Origin: Megaustenia siamemsis
Lineage: Eukaryota; Mollusca; Gastropoda; Stylommatophora; Ariophantidae
Direction: 5' to 3'
Length of the DNA stretch: 64,000 nt
Assembly (NCBI GenBank): GCA_032433765.1
Contig: JAVIAB010000047.1
Coordinates: forward strand, 15,449,607-15,513,606
How positions within the stretch are numbered: position 1 is the stretch's first letter; each line of letters opens with the position of its first letter. The position numbers and the translations under genes are program-made. Of the stretch, positions 51,240 through 63,255 are shown in pieces. The notes below the pieces were generated by a model, which was not told the DNA's origin, ran no database searches, and saw nothing but the letters and a program-made list of their open reading frames with translations.

Positions 51240-51748
51240 TTAGTGGTGGTGGTAGTAGTAATAGTGGTAGTAGTAATAGTGGTAGTGGTGATGATTATAT
51301 TAGCGATGGTGGTGGTGATAGTAGTAGTAGTAGTAATATTGGTAGTAGTGGTGGTAGTAGTAGTGATAGTAATAGTGGGGGTAGTGATAGTAGTGGTGGT
51401 GGTGATAGTAGTAGCAGTGAGAGTAGTGGTAGTAGTAGTTGTGTTGGTAGTGATAGTAGTGGTAGTAGTAGTAGTAGTGGTTGTGGTGGTAGTAGTAGTA
51501 GTAGTAGTAGTGATAGTAGTGGTTGTAGTAGTGGTGGTGGTAGTAGTAGTAGTGAGGGTTGTGGTGGTAGTAGTAGCAGTGATAGTGATAGTAGTGGTTG
51601 TAGTAGTAGTGGTGGTGGTGGTAGTAGTAGCAGTGATAGTGATAGTAGTGGTAGTAGTAGTTGTGGTGGTAGTGATAGTAGTGGTAGTAGTGGTAGTAGT
51701 GATAGTAGTAGTCGTGGTGGTAGTAGTGGTGGTGGTGGTAATAAAGAA
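51240..51748. repeat. (GTA/GTG)n triplet microsatellite
   Basis: About 500 bases of GTA, GTG and GAT triplets, strictly in triplet phase, which yields poly-Val, poly-Tyr/His and similar open frames. Confidence 0.96.
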
Positions 51749-51781
51749 AACTAAACAACCCAGTCAAATAAAAAATTTGGT

Positions 51782-51968
51782 TTTCTTTCTGGTCTTTCTC
51801 TGTCTGTCTATCTGTCTCTCTGTCTGTCTCTCTCCCTGTCTGTCTGTCTGTCTCTCTCTCTCTGTCTGTCTGTTTGTCTCTCTCTCTGTCTGTCTGTTTG
51901 TCTCTCTCTGTCTGTCTCTGTCTTTCTCTCTGTCTATCTCTCTGTCTGTCTCTCTGTCTGTCTCTCTA
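51782..51968. repeat. (TCTG/TCTC)n microsatellite
   Basis: Tetranucleotide TCTG and TCTC mixture. Confidence 0.95.
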
Positions 51969-52074
51969 CTAATAATGTCGACATGTGTTTGTTCCAATCT
52001 GTTAATTATATTCTTTTCCTTTTCATCGTGATAGTGATTACTGTTTGATGATGTACAATAAATGTCCAGAAAAA

Positions 52075-52245
52075 AACATCCATTCTGCGAGGAACCGCGA
52101 AAGTAATGGGAATAATTGGAAGGCAGAGAAAGAGATAGAAAGATAACCTCAAAGAATGGACAGTCCTTGTCTTTGCAGAGTCCAAAAGAATGATTGAAGG
52201 TAGAGAGAAATGGAACCTCATCAAGGCCAGCTCCTTGTCGTGCAG
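52075..52245 (+). mobile_element. LINE-6 3' end
   Basis: Plus frames: HSILRGTAKVMGIIGRQRKR, DNLKEWTVLVFAESKRMIEG, REKWNLIKASSL. It resembles LINE RT C-termini of the form RGRQ(K/R)KRWEDNIKEWTGL. Only the last 55 or so residues are present. Confidence 0.75.
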
Positions 52246-52850
52246 ATGAGGCTTAACTGTCACCAGGGACTGAAAACCAAGACTGGCCTTCCTACACCCG
52301 AGCAAGACCACAGTCTGCTCTAGCAAGTTTAAGTGCTGAAGTCGGAGGCAACCAGTCAAAAGGCGCACTACAGCAATCAGGATGCCACGCACTCACGCCA
52401 ATGGGAAGTATGTCTATAACCGCAAATCGATATGGCACTCGCCCTGTGATGGACACTCAGGCAGGTGCAGCGCCGGGCCCTCAGCCTCGAAAGGCCCAAC
52501 CTCTATTACTGGATGTCATACAGGAAACGACATTGCAGATAAAGACAATACTTCGGGTGAACGAAAGATAGATAGATAGAGAAATGGAAAAAGTTGACAA
52601 AATCTGTCAGTGGTGTCCCGATGAACCCTTGGGTATGGAGACACAAATCGAACTTTCTTAAACTTCCCTGCAACTACATACTTAGTTTTACTCCATTCTC
52701 TATTCTATTTATAAGTTTTGTTTATTTTATACTTAATTTTATGTACATTTCTTTTGTCTTACTTATCCTACAAGTGTTTTTTATGTTTTGTTTTTCTACA
52801 TAATTTTTTTCTGTACAATTGACTTTTTCATACCAAATTTGAAAATTTAA
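52246..52850. other. Unrecognised sequence
   Basis: Bases 52246-52560 are GC-richer, with no recognised motif on either strand, and end in GATAGATAGATAG. From 52600 it is AT-rich. A decayed element is possible; nothing supports a gene. Confidence 0.4.
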
Positions 52851-53062
52851 TGGATTTTCTTATATGAATTTAAATATTATTAAATTGTTTTTCTCATACG
52901 AAATTTAAAGATTTAATTTATTTTCTCATATGAAATTTAGATATTTATTTTATTTTCTCATATGAAATTTAAAGATTTATTTTATTTTCTCATATGAAAT
53001 TTAAAGATTTATTTTATTTTCTCATATGAAATTTAAAGGTTTATTTTAATTTCTCATATGCA
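52851..53062. repeat. 32-bp minisatellite
   Basis: About six units of TTTCTCATATGAAATTTAAA with GATTTATTTTAT; first units degenerate. Confidence 0.95.
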
Positions 53063-53318
53063 GTGGCGAATCTAAAGAAAATATCTTCATTGAGAGCAAA
53101 AAAGAATTTAGCAAAACTGAATTCAGCCAAATTTGTACATGTATAATATTGGTTTTATGGATATATACTTTCTACTATTATTTGTTTACGAACCAATCTA
53201 AAATGTTGAAACATTATATGTATCATTATAACGAGACCAGTTTGAATTATTATGAGAAAACTTGTATGAGTCAAATCTTGAAATAATTATTTTAACAATT
53301 TAAGTTAACTAATTTTTA
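53063..53318. other. AT-rich spacer
   Basis: Nothing recognised. Confidence 0.4.
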
Positions 53319-53319
53319 G

Positions 53320-53485
53320 TTGCTTGCTTGCGTTCGCCCGATGACTAAAGGAATACACCTTCTCATCATCCGCCCTTAAAAGGACGTTATGTGGGCGTGT
53401 CTGCGTTGTGTTGGGGTTGGCAGTAAAAATATGATATTTTAGTCTTTCTTCCCAACACATCCGACTTCAGCGTGTAATGTTTAGT
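53320..53485 (+). repeat. DR1 dispersed repeat
   Basis: TTGCTTGCTTGCGTTCGCCC, GATGACTAAAGG, CATCATCCGCCCTTAAAAGG, TGGGCGTGTCTGCGTTGTG, CACATCCGACTTCAGCG. The 3' 200 bases seen at 42050 are absent. Confidence 0.8.
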
Positions 53486-53622
53486 TTACGTGAACATAAA
53501 TAAATATCACTAATTTTACATACTTAATACAAATATAAATTAAATATAATTTTGTGCTGTTATTTTGTTTTAAAGCCCATGAAAGTCAACTTGCTAATCT
53601 TCTGTCGTTTCAATATTTTAAC

Positions 53623-54440
53623 AATCCTGAATTTAACTAAACTTGTGTGTTATTATAACGTAACTGAAGTGAACTAATTTCATTATTTTAACAATCCTGA
53701 ATTTAACTAAACTTGTGTGTTATTATAACGTAACTGAAGTGAACTAATTTCATTATTTTTACAATCCTGAATTTAACTAAACTTGTGTGTTATTATAACG
53801 TAACTGAAGTGAACTAATTTCATTATTTTAACAATCCTGAATTTAACTAAACTTGTGTGTTATTGTGTATTCAAAAGCAACTTTCCAAAAAATGAGGAAG
53901 ATACTATGCAATCCATTTTTGACAACAGAAACAAGAAAAAGAGTTCTTACTTAAATGTTATGTAGAGCCAGTCTTAACATATGGATGTGAATCATGGACA
54001 ATAGAACAACAGATAAGAAAATCACTGGAATCTGTAGAAATGTGGTTTTACAGAAGAATGTAGAGAATACCATGAACAGCTAAGAAGAGTAATGAAAATG
54101 TCCTGAAAGAGGTCAAAGCAAAAAAAGAGCTAATTTCCAATATTAGGAAGAAACAATCATCATTTTTTGGCCATGTAATGAGAAGAGAACAACTGGAATA
54201 TATTGTAACAACTGGAAAAATTGAGGGACGAAGAGATAGAGGGAAGCAACGAGAAAAGATACCAGACAGCTTAAGAGAATGACTTGTGCAGAAGGTCAAC
54301 AACAGAAATGATAAATAACTGTCGAGATGGAAAGTTTTGTAGAGACATGATCACCAACGCCAGCAAGCCCGTGATGATGATGATGATGATGTGTATTATT
54401 ATAACGTAACTGAAGTGAACTAATTTTTCTATTCTAACAG
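53623..54440. repeat. 70-bp tandem repeat interrupted by a LINE
   Basis: Units with AACAATCCTGAATTTAACTA and ATTATAACGTAACTGAAGTG: three full copies and a fourth that is cut at 53864 and continues at 54401-54425. The copies are almost identical. Confidence 0.93.
53854..54400 (+). mobile_element. LINE-1a insertion in the 70-bp repeat
   Basis: TGTGTGTTATT (53854-53864) and TGTGTATTATT (54390-54400) match at 10 of 11. The body has remnants of KATFQKMRKILCNPFLTTET, CYVEPVLTYGCESWTIEQQI, RKSLESVEMWFYRRM, KKSNENVLKEVKAKKELISN, IRKKQSSFFGHVMRREQLEY, IVTTGKIEGRRDRGKQREKI, PDSLRE, and a (GAT)n tail (54372-54390). Three small frameshifts or stops. Confidence 0.93.
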
Positions 54441-55134
54441 CGAGACTGAGTTGAATCAAGTATAAATGATATAATAATATTTGTTTATATTTCACCAAAT
54501 TTAAATTAGATACATGTTTGTATTATAAATACATGAGTTAACCCACTTTTATATTTCTAGTATTTGATTAAAATCGAGTAGAGCAATGTTGCAAGAAAAG
54601 CCCAAATTAAGCAGTTTTTGTACTCGTATCTAAACTAAACTAAATAAAAAAACTGTTATATTTAAAACCAAAACTGAATTTAACATTTGTATACTATTTA
54701 AATAAAACTGAAATTAACCAGTTTTGAACTAATTTATCATAGCTAAATTTAACCAGTTTTATATACATCGACGCCTCGCTCGCTGAACCATCTCAGTTTC
54801 GAACATTCCAGAATTTGAATCTAAATTTGAGAGAATTTTGATCTGTAATTCGAACAATGATTCTACATTAGAACTTCTCGGGCGCAGTGATAACAAATAA
54901 CATGTATTTCGTAAAACCATTCTGTTCTACGACCAAGTTGTCTTTTGTGTTCCAGCTCATGTGATTTAAATGTTGTTTTTCCCGTTTTATTTTTCTGTCT
55001 TTGGTTTTATAGCCATTATATGCCGTTATAATATATGACCGTTTTAAATAGTCCAAGGCATTCAAAGAGAGTGTAGAGACAAGGAAGGTCATGTGTAAGG
55101 TCATGTAAACTCTCATTCTGCAGATCAAAGAGAA
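54441..55134. other. AT-rich unique sequence
   Basis: Words such as AACTGAATTTAACCAGTTTT recur loosely (54640-54770), like an old tandem array. No gene recognised. Confidence 0.45.
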
Positions 55135-55355
55135 AGGAAAGAGAGTTAGAGAGAGAGAGAAACAGAGAGAGAGAGAGAGAAAGAGTGATAGAGAGAGAAA
55201 TAGAGTGAGAGAGAAAGTGAGAGAAATAGAGTGAGAGAGAAAGTGAGAGAAATAGAGCGAGAGAGAGAAATAGAGTGAGAGTGAAAGAGAGTGAGAGTGA
55301 GAGAGGGAGAGAGTGAAAGAAAAAGGATGAGAGAGAAAAAGAGAGAGAGAAATAG
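55135..55355. repeat. (GA)n-rich purine tract
   Basis: GA repeats interrupted by AAA, GTGA and ATAGAG words. Confidence 0.93.
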
Positions 55356-55745
55356 TTATTTTGTGTATACATGGACACTAACTCCCATCCGAACTGTAAC
55401 CTTTCTCTTCCTCTCCACTAGCCACATTGGTCATTACCCACATCTCACTGAGTTATATTCAATACAATTTTCATTTTATTCTTCATTTTATTATTCATTT
55501 TACAAAATTTGCTTATTGTTTTTATGTTATATTTATTTATTTGGTTATCATTTAATTGTTTTTAAGTCTTTAACTTAAATTATGTGCATTCCATGTTTAA
55601 TTTGTATCAAAATGAGGTACTGTTAGTGTCTGGGAACGGATTGCTTCAAGTTCCTATATTTATTCTAATGGAAAACTCTGATTCCCACTCGAACAATTCA
55701 GATTTCGAACTGGAACAAATTAAGTTCGAAGTACGAGACATCACT
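55356..55745. other. Spacer, nothing recognised
   Basis: The open frames here have no recognisable domain. Confidence 0.4.
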
Positions 55746-55872
<127 letters not shown>

Positions 55873-56485
55873 TCTTTAATACAGACAAATGTTAACCATT
55901 TTTATATTATAACTAGGCTTTCCATCTTTCCTTCAGACAAGAACTGGATATTGGAAATGCAAAACCGGGACAGTGGGATGGAAAAAGGAAGCGGATGACG
56001 TTATGTAACATTATTTATAAAAACATTTATTCATTCTCTTTTCCTCTTGGGCATAAGACGGCACATAGGGCAGAAGTTAAAGTTCTCCATGATTGATGAT
56101 CTGCTGCTAGTTCTTGTAGTTCTTGTAGTTCTTGCTTGTTTATTAGTTCCATGGCCGAGCCTTCCCTAGTAATTGTTCTGCGTAGCGATTATCTTGCGCT
56201 TCCTTTTTTTATTTAATCAAATGGTTTCCACGTGAACGCCTGACGGGGAAGTCTTTCTTTATTCATTCTCAGTACGTGGTCAGTGTATTCCCAACACGTT
56301 TTTCTTATAAAGCTTATTATGAAAGATACGTAGAGAAAAACAGCGTCATTACGTGAGCGTGTTGACCTTACCTGTTCAGAGACAAGAGCCCACACAAAAT
56401 GTAAGGTGACGTAGAGCCAGACTGGACAGGAATATTTCTCTCATGACGTTGCCTTACACAACATAGTATTCGGACTTTCAACGTA
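55873..56485. other. Spacer with a repeat B-like head
   Basis: Bases 56035-56075 (TCTTGGGCATAAGACGGCAC, ATAGGGCAGAA) match the start of repeat B (GCCGAAGACGGCACATAGGG), but what follows (GCTAGTTCTTGTAGTTCTTG) is different. The rest is unrecognised. Confidence 0.5.
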
Positions 56486-56487
56486 CT

Positions 56488-56875
56488 GTCATCAATATCA
56501 TCATCATCCACAATGTCTGCTGGCGTTGGTGAGCACGTCTCTCCACAACTTTCGTTCTCGACAGTTATTTATGATTTCTGTTGTTCACCTTCTGCTAAGC
56601 CATTCTCTTAATTAAGCTGTCTGGGTTTTTTTTCTCCTAGCTTCACTTTATCTCTTCGTCCTTCAATTTTCCCAGTTGTTACAATGTATTCCGGTTGTTC
56701 CCTTCTCATTACATGGCCAAAAAATGATAATTGTTTCTTCCTAATATTGGAAATTAGCTCTCTTTTTGCTTTGATCTCTTTCAGAACGTTTTCATTACTT
56801 TTCTTAGCTGACCATGGTACTCTCAACATTCTTCTGTAAAACCACATTTCTACAGACTCCAGTGATTTTCTTGTC
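56488..56875 (-). mobile_element. LINE-1a 3' end with (CAT)n tail
   Basis: Tail CATCAATATCATCATCATCC at 56489-56508. Minus strand open over much of 56608-56875: TRKSLESVEMWFYRRMLRVP, WSAKKSNENVLKEIKAKREL, ISNIRKKQLSFFGHVMRREQ, PEYIVTTGKIEGRRDKVKLG. Right border near 56875. Confidence 0.92.
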
Positions 56876-57335
56876 TCCAAGTACTGTGAAACTTGACAAA
56901 TATTGACAACTTTTTGAAACAAATTAATGAAACGTAAACAACTCTTTTATTTAAAACGTCACATAAAATTAAATTATTGAAACTGCGGCAAAATAAACAT
57001 TTGACTAAAACGACGGTACGGCCGAAAAAATATGACACAGTTGTCACTGCTCCTTCAAAACCATACATAAGGTCAATATAATTATGAGTAAAGTTAACGG
57101 AACAAATTATAAAAATTGTTTCTCGAAAATTGAAAAGCACCAGTGCTTTTATGAATTATTCTACAAAACTGAACTTAACTAATTTGTTTCGTTAATTGAA
57201 CAAATTTGAATTGTTTCAGTATTTGTATAATTATAATAAAAGTACTTGAGTAAATTTTAATATTATTTTATCAAAACTGAGTCACATACATTTGTGTATT
57301 ATTGTGTTAAGTAATAAATGAAACACTTTTTATAT
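56876..57335. other. AT-rich spacer
   Basis: Nothing recognised. Confidence 0.4.
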
Positions 57336-57645
57336 TATTTAGAAATGAAATAATTGTTATATTATTTAGAAATGAAATAATGTTTATATTATTTAGAAAT
57401 GAAATAATGTTTATATTATTTAGAAATGAAATAATGTTTATATTATTTAGAAATGAAATAATGTTTATATTATTTAGAAATGAAAGTATTTTTTTATTAT
57501 TTAGAAATGATACAATTTTTACATTATTTAGAAATGAAATAATTTTTTTACATTATTTAGAAAGGAGATAATTTTTAAATTATTTAGAAGTGAAACCTAT
57601 TTTATATTATTTAGAAATGAAATAATTTTTATATTATTTAACAAA
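57336..57645. repeat. 27-bp minisatellite
   Basis: About eleven units of TATTATTTAGAAATGAAATA with ATGTTTA. The 27-bp period yields an MFILFRNEI open frame. Confidence 0.95.
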
Positions 57646-57812
57646 AACTGTAACGAACTATTCTTTTTATATTATTTTAACAAAACTGACATTGTTTTGC
57701 AGCAACAGAACTGAAATGTTCAATGTTTTACTGTAACGAAACATAAATGAACCCAGTTAATATTATTTTTAAAAAAATTGAAATAATTTTTTTGAAATGA
57801 ACATTTTTTTTC

Positions 57813-58008
57813 GGTCCCAACCGACGGCTCCGGTTCACCCAGCCTTTAATGGGTACCGGATTTTTTTCTGGGAAAGTAAAGCGGCACGGGCGTAATACCG
57901 ACCACATTACCCCAAAAATCATATGCTGAAGGTCTGTAAAATTTATGGTCACTAACACCATATTCCCTATACGTCACTTGGCGTGACGGGGGTACTTTAC
58001 TTTTTTTA
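57813..58008 (+). mobile_element. SINE A, 5'-truncated
   Basis: Starts at GGTCCCAACCGACGGCTCCG (just after the B-box) and runs to the T-rich tail. The loss of the promoter head is typical of incomplete reverse transcription. Confidence 0.93.
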
Positions 58009-58420
58009 CTATTCGTGGTGCTTGGCCTTGTCTCCTTTCTGCTGCGCCTTTTGTCTTTTAAATTTCATGTCAACACTTCCTCGAATTTTGCTGTGCCGCT
58101 TTTTATGTCTTTAGCTTTTTATTTGTGTTCTCCATGTGCTACGATCTGATACCAGATTATCCCAATTTTTATTTTCACTGATAGAGTATTCCCCAAGGAA
58201 TCCCTGCAAACATCCTTATATCTCAGCACCAGGCTGCACTTTGGACACTTTTCCGTGCCGAAGTTCAACATGCAATCTCTGTTTGGGAATACGAATGGTG
58301 GCCTTTATTCTTACATGACCCAGCCATCCAGTCTCAAACTCCTAAACGTTGTCATGTTGGAGGGAAACAATCCATTAATACCGTTAGTTTTAATAATAAA
58401 ATTAACGTACATAAATATTA
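58009..58420. other. Unrecognised sequence
   Basis: On the minus strand a passage RDCMLNFGTEKCPKCSLVLR, YKDVCRDSLGNTLS looks protein-like, with a CxxC pair, but the frame is short and I do not recognise the family. It may be a decayed LINE or transposase piece. Confidence 0.35.
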
Positions 58421-58820
58421 ATGTGTAATGATGACGACAATGATGATGATAATGATGATGATAATGATAATGATAATGATGATGATGGTGATGATAATGA
58501 TGATGATAAGGATAATGATGATGATAATTATAATTATGATGATGATAATGATAATGATAATGATTATAATGATGATGATAATTATAATTATGATGATAAT
58601 AGTGATGATAATGATGATGATAATGGTGATGATAATAATGATGATAATGATGATAATGATGATATGGATGATGATGATTATGATAATGATGATGATGATA
58701 ATAATAATTATAATGATAATGGTGATAATGATAATGATGATAATGGTGATGATAATAATGATTATAATAATAATGATGGTGATGATAATGATAATAATGA
58801 TAATGATGATAATGATGATA

Positions 58821-58852
<32 letters not shown>

Positions 58853-58853
58853 A

Positions 58854-58944
<91 letters not shown>

Positions 58945-58985
58945 CGATGATGGGTAATAATAATGATGATGATGATAATAATGAA
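58421..58985. repeat. (GAT/AAT)n triplet microsatellite
   Basis: About 560 bases, phase-constant, ending in 35 or so pure GAT triplets. It yields poly-Asp, poly-Met, poly-Ser and poly-His frames. No LINE end was recognised at either border. Confidence 0.96.
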
Positions 58986-59295
58986 AATGAGTGAATGCCA
59001 TGTGGTAATCACGTACAGGTAACTCTTAGAACCTCGATTTCAATGTAGTAGTTGCTAAAGCTTTCCTTATTTCCAGCGTTCTGAACGAACGGTCAAGTTT
59101 GTCCGTTATAGAAGTACTGCAATACAAGGTTTTTTTCTTAAATATCAAACAGATTCCACCACTACTGTGAACTAATGAATCTAATAGAAACAACATAAGT
59201 ACTAGTTAATGCTGTGTTAATTCACACTCCCCTCGTCTGAACATGAAGATCTATCTCTCTCCTTAACACAAGAGACCTTGTTGGAGTGAATTCTA
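58986..59295. other. Spacer, nothing recognised
   Basis: No feature recognised. Confidence 0.4.
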
Positions 59296-59304
59296 GACTC
59301 AATT

Positions 59305-59480
59305 AGTTTCAATCTCAGGGTATGGTCTATAGATATACAAATGATGAGCTTCAGTCTCAGGGCATGATCTGTAGATATATGATTGCTGAACTTCAGCCTC
59401 AGGGCATGATCTGTAGATATACAAATGCTGAGCTTCAGTCTCAGGGCATGGTCTGTAGATCATGATTATCAAGTCTCTCA
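59305..59480. repeat. 42-bp minisatellite
   Basis: Four units containing CTTCAGTCTCAGGGCATGAT and CTGTAGATATACAAATG. Confidence 0.93.
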
Positions 59481-59529
59481 TAGTTGAAGCATGAGAGTTG
59501 AACATAGACGTCTATTTCGGCTTTTTCTT

Positions 59530-60028
59530 GAGTTGGCCGGTTGATTGGTTGACTGGTTGGGTGACTGGTTTGGTTGGTTGGTTTACTGGTTGGTTGGTCG
59601 GTTTGTTGGTTGATTAACTAGTTGGTTGGTTGGTTGGTTTGGTGACTATTTGGTGGTTGGTTGGCTAGTTAGTTGACTGGTTCGTTGGTTTGTTGGTTGA
59701 TTGATTAACTAGTTGGTTGGTTCACATGATGGTTGGCTGGCTGGTTTGGTGGTTGCTTGATTGGTTGGTTGGCCGGTTGATTGGTTGACTGGTTGGTTGG
59801 TTGGCATTGATGGTTGGATGGATGGCAGGCTGGCTGGTTGGCTCGGTTAGTTGACTTAGTGTTTTGTTGGTTGGCTCGGTTGGTTGACTCCTCGTTGGTT
59901 CAGTTGGCTGGCTCGGTTAGTTGACTGGTTGGCCCTGTTGCTTGGTTTGCTGACTGGTTAGCTCGGTTAGTTGGCTGGTTGGCTCGGTTAGTTGGCTGGT
60001 TGGCTCGGTTGGTTGGCTGGTAATACTA
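59530..60028. repeat. Degenerate TTGG/TTGGC array
   Basis: GGTTGGTTGACTGGTTGGCT-type repeats with a loose 4-bp base period; the last 150 bases use GGCTCGGTTAGTTGGCTGGT. Confidence 0.93.
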
Positions 60029-60029
60029 T

Positions 60030-60136
60030 TCTATCTATCTATTGTCCTTTCGAGCCGAAGACGGCACATCGGACAGAACCACAATCTCAGAAACAGAAAC
60101 CTTCCTTGCTAAAATGGCACATATTGCAGAGATACT
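60030..60136 (+). mobile_element. Repeat B, truncated copy
   Basis: TCTATCTATCTATTGTCCTT, TCGAGCCGAAGACGGCACAT, CAGAACCACAATCTCAGAAA, AATGGCACATATTGCAGAGA, then cut by the ACT array. Confidence 0.8.
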
Positions 60137-60352
60137 ACTACCATTACTAATACTACTACTATTGCTACTATTACTACTATTGTAGTACTATTGCTACTAC
60201 TTTTGCAACTACTACTACTACTATTACTACTGCTACTATTGCAACTACTACTACTACTATTACTACTGCTACTACTACTATTACTACTGCTACTACTACT
60301 ATTACTACTATTACTACTGCTACTATTGTTACTATTGTTACAACTACTATCG
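60137..60352. repeat. (ACT)n-type triplet microsatellite
   Basis: CTA, CTG and TTG triplets between two repeat B copies; poly-Leu and similar frames are artefacts. Confidence 0.95.
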
Positions 60353-60612
60353 TCCTTTCGGGCCGAAGACGGCACATAGGGCAGAACCACAATCTCAAAA
60401 ACAGAAACCTTGCATGCCAGAATGGCACTTATTGCAGAGATCGCTGCTTCCAAAACTTATGGTTCTGTTTCCATAACAATACTTTTTACAATGATAGCTT
60501 GTCAAGCCATCGATTAACCTCCTTAGTCGCCTCTTACGACATGCCTGGAAGGTCACAGTGTCACTATTCTTTACTTCCCTCGTAATGAGGCCCCGGTAAC
60601 ACACAGGAGACT
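60353..60612 (+). mobile_element. Repeat B, longest uninterrupted copy
   Basis: CGTCCTTTCGGGCCGAAGAC through CCGGTAACACACAGGAGA, about 260 bp, with CTTAGTCGCCTCTTACGACA and GTAATGAGGCCCCGGTAACA. No promoter boxes, no terminal inverted repeat, no frame recognised. Class undetermined. Confidence 0.8.
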
Positions 60613-60735
60613 ACTACTACTACTACTACTACTATTACTACTACTACTATTACTACTGCTACTACTACTACTACTACTATTAGTACTATTGCTACTACTA
60701 CTACTATTGTTAATGATATTACTACTATTTTTCGC
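60613..60735. repeat. (ACT)n-type triplet microsatellite
   Basis: Second triplet array directly after repeat B. Confidence 0.95.
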
Positions 60736-61387
60736 TTCATTTTTCATTAATATTTTAAGTCATAATCTTTTTTATAATTTTTTTTTCAAGGAACATTCTG
60801 AACGTTCTCGTCCCGGAATCTCCTACCACCGAGAGGACATCATAGATCTTCGACTGCAAACAACTTATAATTGCTTCAAAATCCCTGATGAAGAAAGTGT
60901 GATAAAATTCTGAATAGTTCTGGATTAATGTTCAAAGAACCTTAACCACGGTTTTCTTATTGTGATTTATGTTTTTCATGGATTACCTCTCTTGTATTAT
61001 GACGTTTATTGAAACCACCTGCTGGCGGTGACCTTCAGAAATGCGAATTATCAAGGTAGGTGGTATAACTGGCACAAGTGTGCTTGTTTGTTGGTATCGT
61101 TACTTGGGTGTTGTTATCAGTTCGTTGGATATTGGTTCGGTTTCGGTTATCAGGTCGCGAGAACTACTAATATCGTGACTGCGATAACGATCACGTGACA
61201 ACCGAACCTTGGTACGCTCAAACAGCGATGAAAGAAAGAAAGTGGGGGAAAAAATAAGAAAAGAAAACAGACAGAAAGAAAGAAAAATTGATTAATTATT
61301 GAATTTATTTGTTTACCTGCGCCAGCTTTATATCTCTAGCGAAGCAACGAGGGGCTGGATTCTGCGTAAATATCAAATATCTTTTTT
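60736..61387. other. Unique sequence, nothing recognised
   Basis: Contains words TGATGAAGAAAGTGTGATAA near 60887 but not the remainder of a PLE end signature. No gene recognised. Confidence 0.4.
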
Positions 61388-61795
61388 CTAATTGCTCACA
61401 ACCTCAACCGTGTGCTCATGTGTCCCCCGCCATATATGCAGATATTTTCCGACTTCATATGTACTCTCTTTTTTTTTAATATCGTCGAAAGTTGTTACGT
61501 TTTTCGGTTGATGTTTTTTATTCCAATTTTTTTCCCAGATAACGGCCATTTTTCTTTCTGTCTCTTTTCGATTTCCAACTGCCAATGGTTCTTTAACGTG
61601 CACGGAGTTTACACGGAACCTCCTTGTTTTCTTTCTGTTTGCCATTATCCGAGCGGGATAAACATCGGATGTCACCATCAGGAGATCGGGTGAGAATAAA
61701 GTCACTGATTCGGAGAGAAATTGTGGTTCTAATCCCCGAGACCTTCTTGTCTAGTGGCCAACGTCTTACCTTTACACCACCTAGTTCTCCTGATT
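61388..61795 (-). mobile_element. Possible tRNA-headed SINE
   Basis: Minus strand: head GGAGAACTAGGTGGTGTAAA with A-box-like TAGGTGGTGTAAAGG, a diverged B-box (GGGGATTAGAACC), then ACTCCGTGCACGTTAAAGAA and CCATTGGCAG, a style of conserved central block found in invertebrate SINEs. An open frame of 105 codons lies on the same strand but has no domain. No second copy in the window. Confidence 0.4.
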
Positions 61796-61927
61796 GATTG
61801 ATTAATTGAATGACTGATTGATTGAATGATTGATTAATTGAATGATTTATTTATTTATTTATCGATTAATTGAATATTGATAGATTGATTAATTGAATGA
61901 CTGATTGATTGATTGATTGAATGACTG

Positions 61928-61958
<31 letters not shown>

Positions 61959-62065
61959 AATTGAATGACTGAATGATTGATTGATTAATCGATTAATTGA
62001 ATGACTGAATGATTGATTGATTGTTTGATCGAATGATTGATTGATTGATTGTTTGATCGAATGAC

Positions 62066-62126
<61 letters not shown>

Positions 62127-62619
62127 AATTGAATGACTGAATGACTGAATGACTGAATGATTGATTGATTGATTGATTAATTGAATGACTGAATGATTGT
62201 TTGATCGAATGATTGATTGATTGATCGATTGATTGTTTGATCGAATGACTGATTGATTGATTGATTAATTGATTAATTGAATGACTGATTGATTGATTGA
62301 TTGACTGAATGATTGATTGATTGATTGAATGACTGAATGATTGATTGATTGATTAATCAATTAATTGAATGACTGAATGATTGATTGATTGTTTGATCGA
62401 ATGATTGATTGATTGATTGTTTGTTTGATCGAATTACTGATTGATTGATTAATTGAATGACTGAATGATTGATTGATTGATTGATTGAATGATTAATTGA
62501 ATGACTGAATGATTGATTGATTAATTTATTGATTGATTGATTGTTTGATCGAATGACTGATTGATTGATTGATTGATTGAATGACTGAATGATTGATTGA
62601 TTGATTAATTGAATGACTG

Positions 62620-62670
<51 letters not shown>

Positions 62671-62675
62671 AAATG
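61796..62675. repeat. (TTGA)n array
   Basis: About 880 bases of TTGA tetranucleotides with ATGA, CTGA and TCGA variants arranged in recurring longer blocks (ATTGAATGACTGAATGATTG). Confidence 0.96.
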
Positions 62676-62835
62676 TGTTCTCGTATACAAGTAATCCTAT
62701 TTTTGCCTTGTATCTAGCTGCTGATACCTTTAAGAGTCGCGAGAAAAATGAGCTTGTTGTCAGTCTACTATGGTGTCTCTGGATTGGAGAAATGAAAACA
62801 ATAAAAATAGAAAAACAAAGGAATGGTTAAAGTTT

Positions 62836-62925
62836 TACATAACAAGTGAACACGACAAATCAGAACGACATTTTGGCATAGAGGCCTTCAACAGGAACAA
62901 ACAGACAACACGCGTACAAATATAT
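62836..62925 (-). mobile_element. PLE terminal fragment, subfamily 2
   Basis: Minus strand: GTTTGTTCCTGTTGAAGGCC, TCTATGCCAAAATGTCGTTC, TGTCGTGTTCACTTGTTATG, TAAAACTTTAACC. It has the block order of the subfamily 2 end at 6591-6700. Confidence 0.65.
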
Positions 62926-62983
62926 ATATTTAAAATAAAAAATAAATAAATAAGAATCGAACTGTAAATCTAGTCTATATATG

Positions 62984-63255
62984 AATCTATGATCATTAAA
63001 AAAAAATAAAGTACCTCAGTCACGCCAAGTGGCGTATAGGGAATGTGGTGTTAGTGACCATACATTTTACAGACCTTCGGCACATGATTTTTGGGGTAAT
63101 GTGGTCGGTATTACGCCCGTGCCGCTTTACTTTCCATGAAAAAAAAATCCGGTACCCATTAAAGGCTGGGTGAACCCGAAAACCGTCGGTTGGGATCGAA
63201 CCCTACCTCTTGTCCTTTGTAGTCCAGTTCACTAACCACTGAAATCTATGATCAT
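62984..63255 (-). mobile_element. SINE A, 5'-truncated, with 13-bp target duplication
   Basis: AATCTATGATCAT at 62984-62996 and 63243-63255. The head is cut within the A-box (ends CTAACCACTGA), so about 15 bases are missing; the B-box is intact. Confidence 0.95.

Noticed and set aside
58311..59012. Poly-Asp, poly-His and poly-Ser proteins
   Set aside because: Triplet microsatellite, open in all phases.
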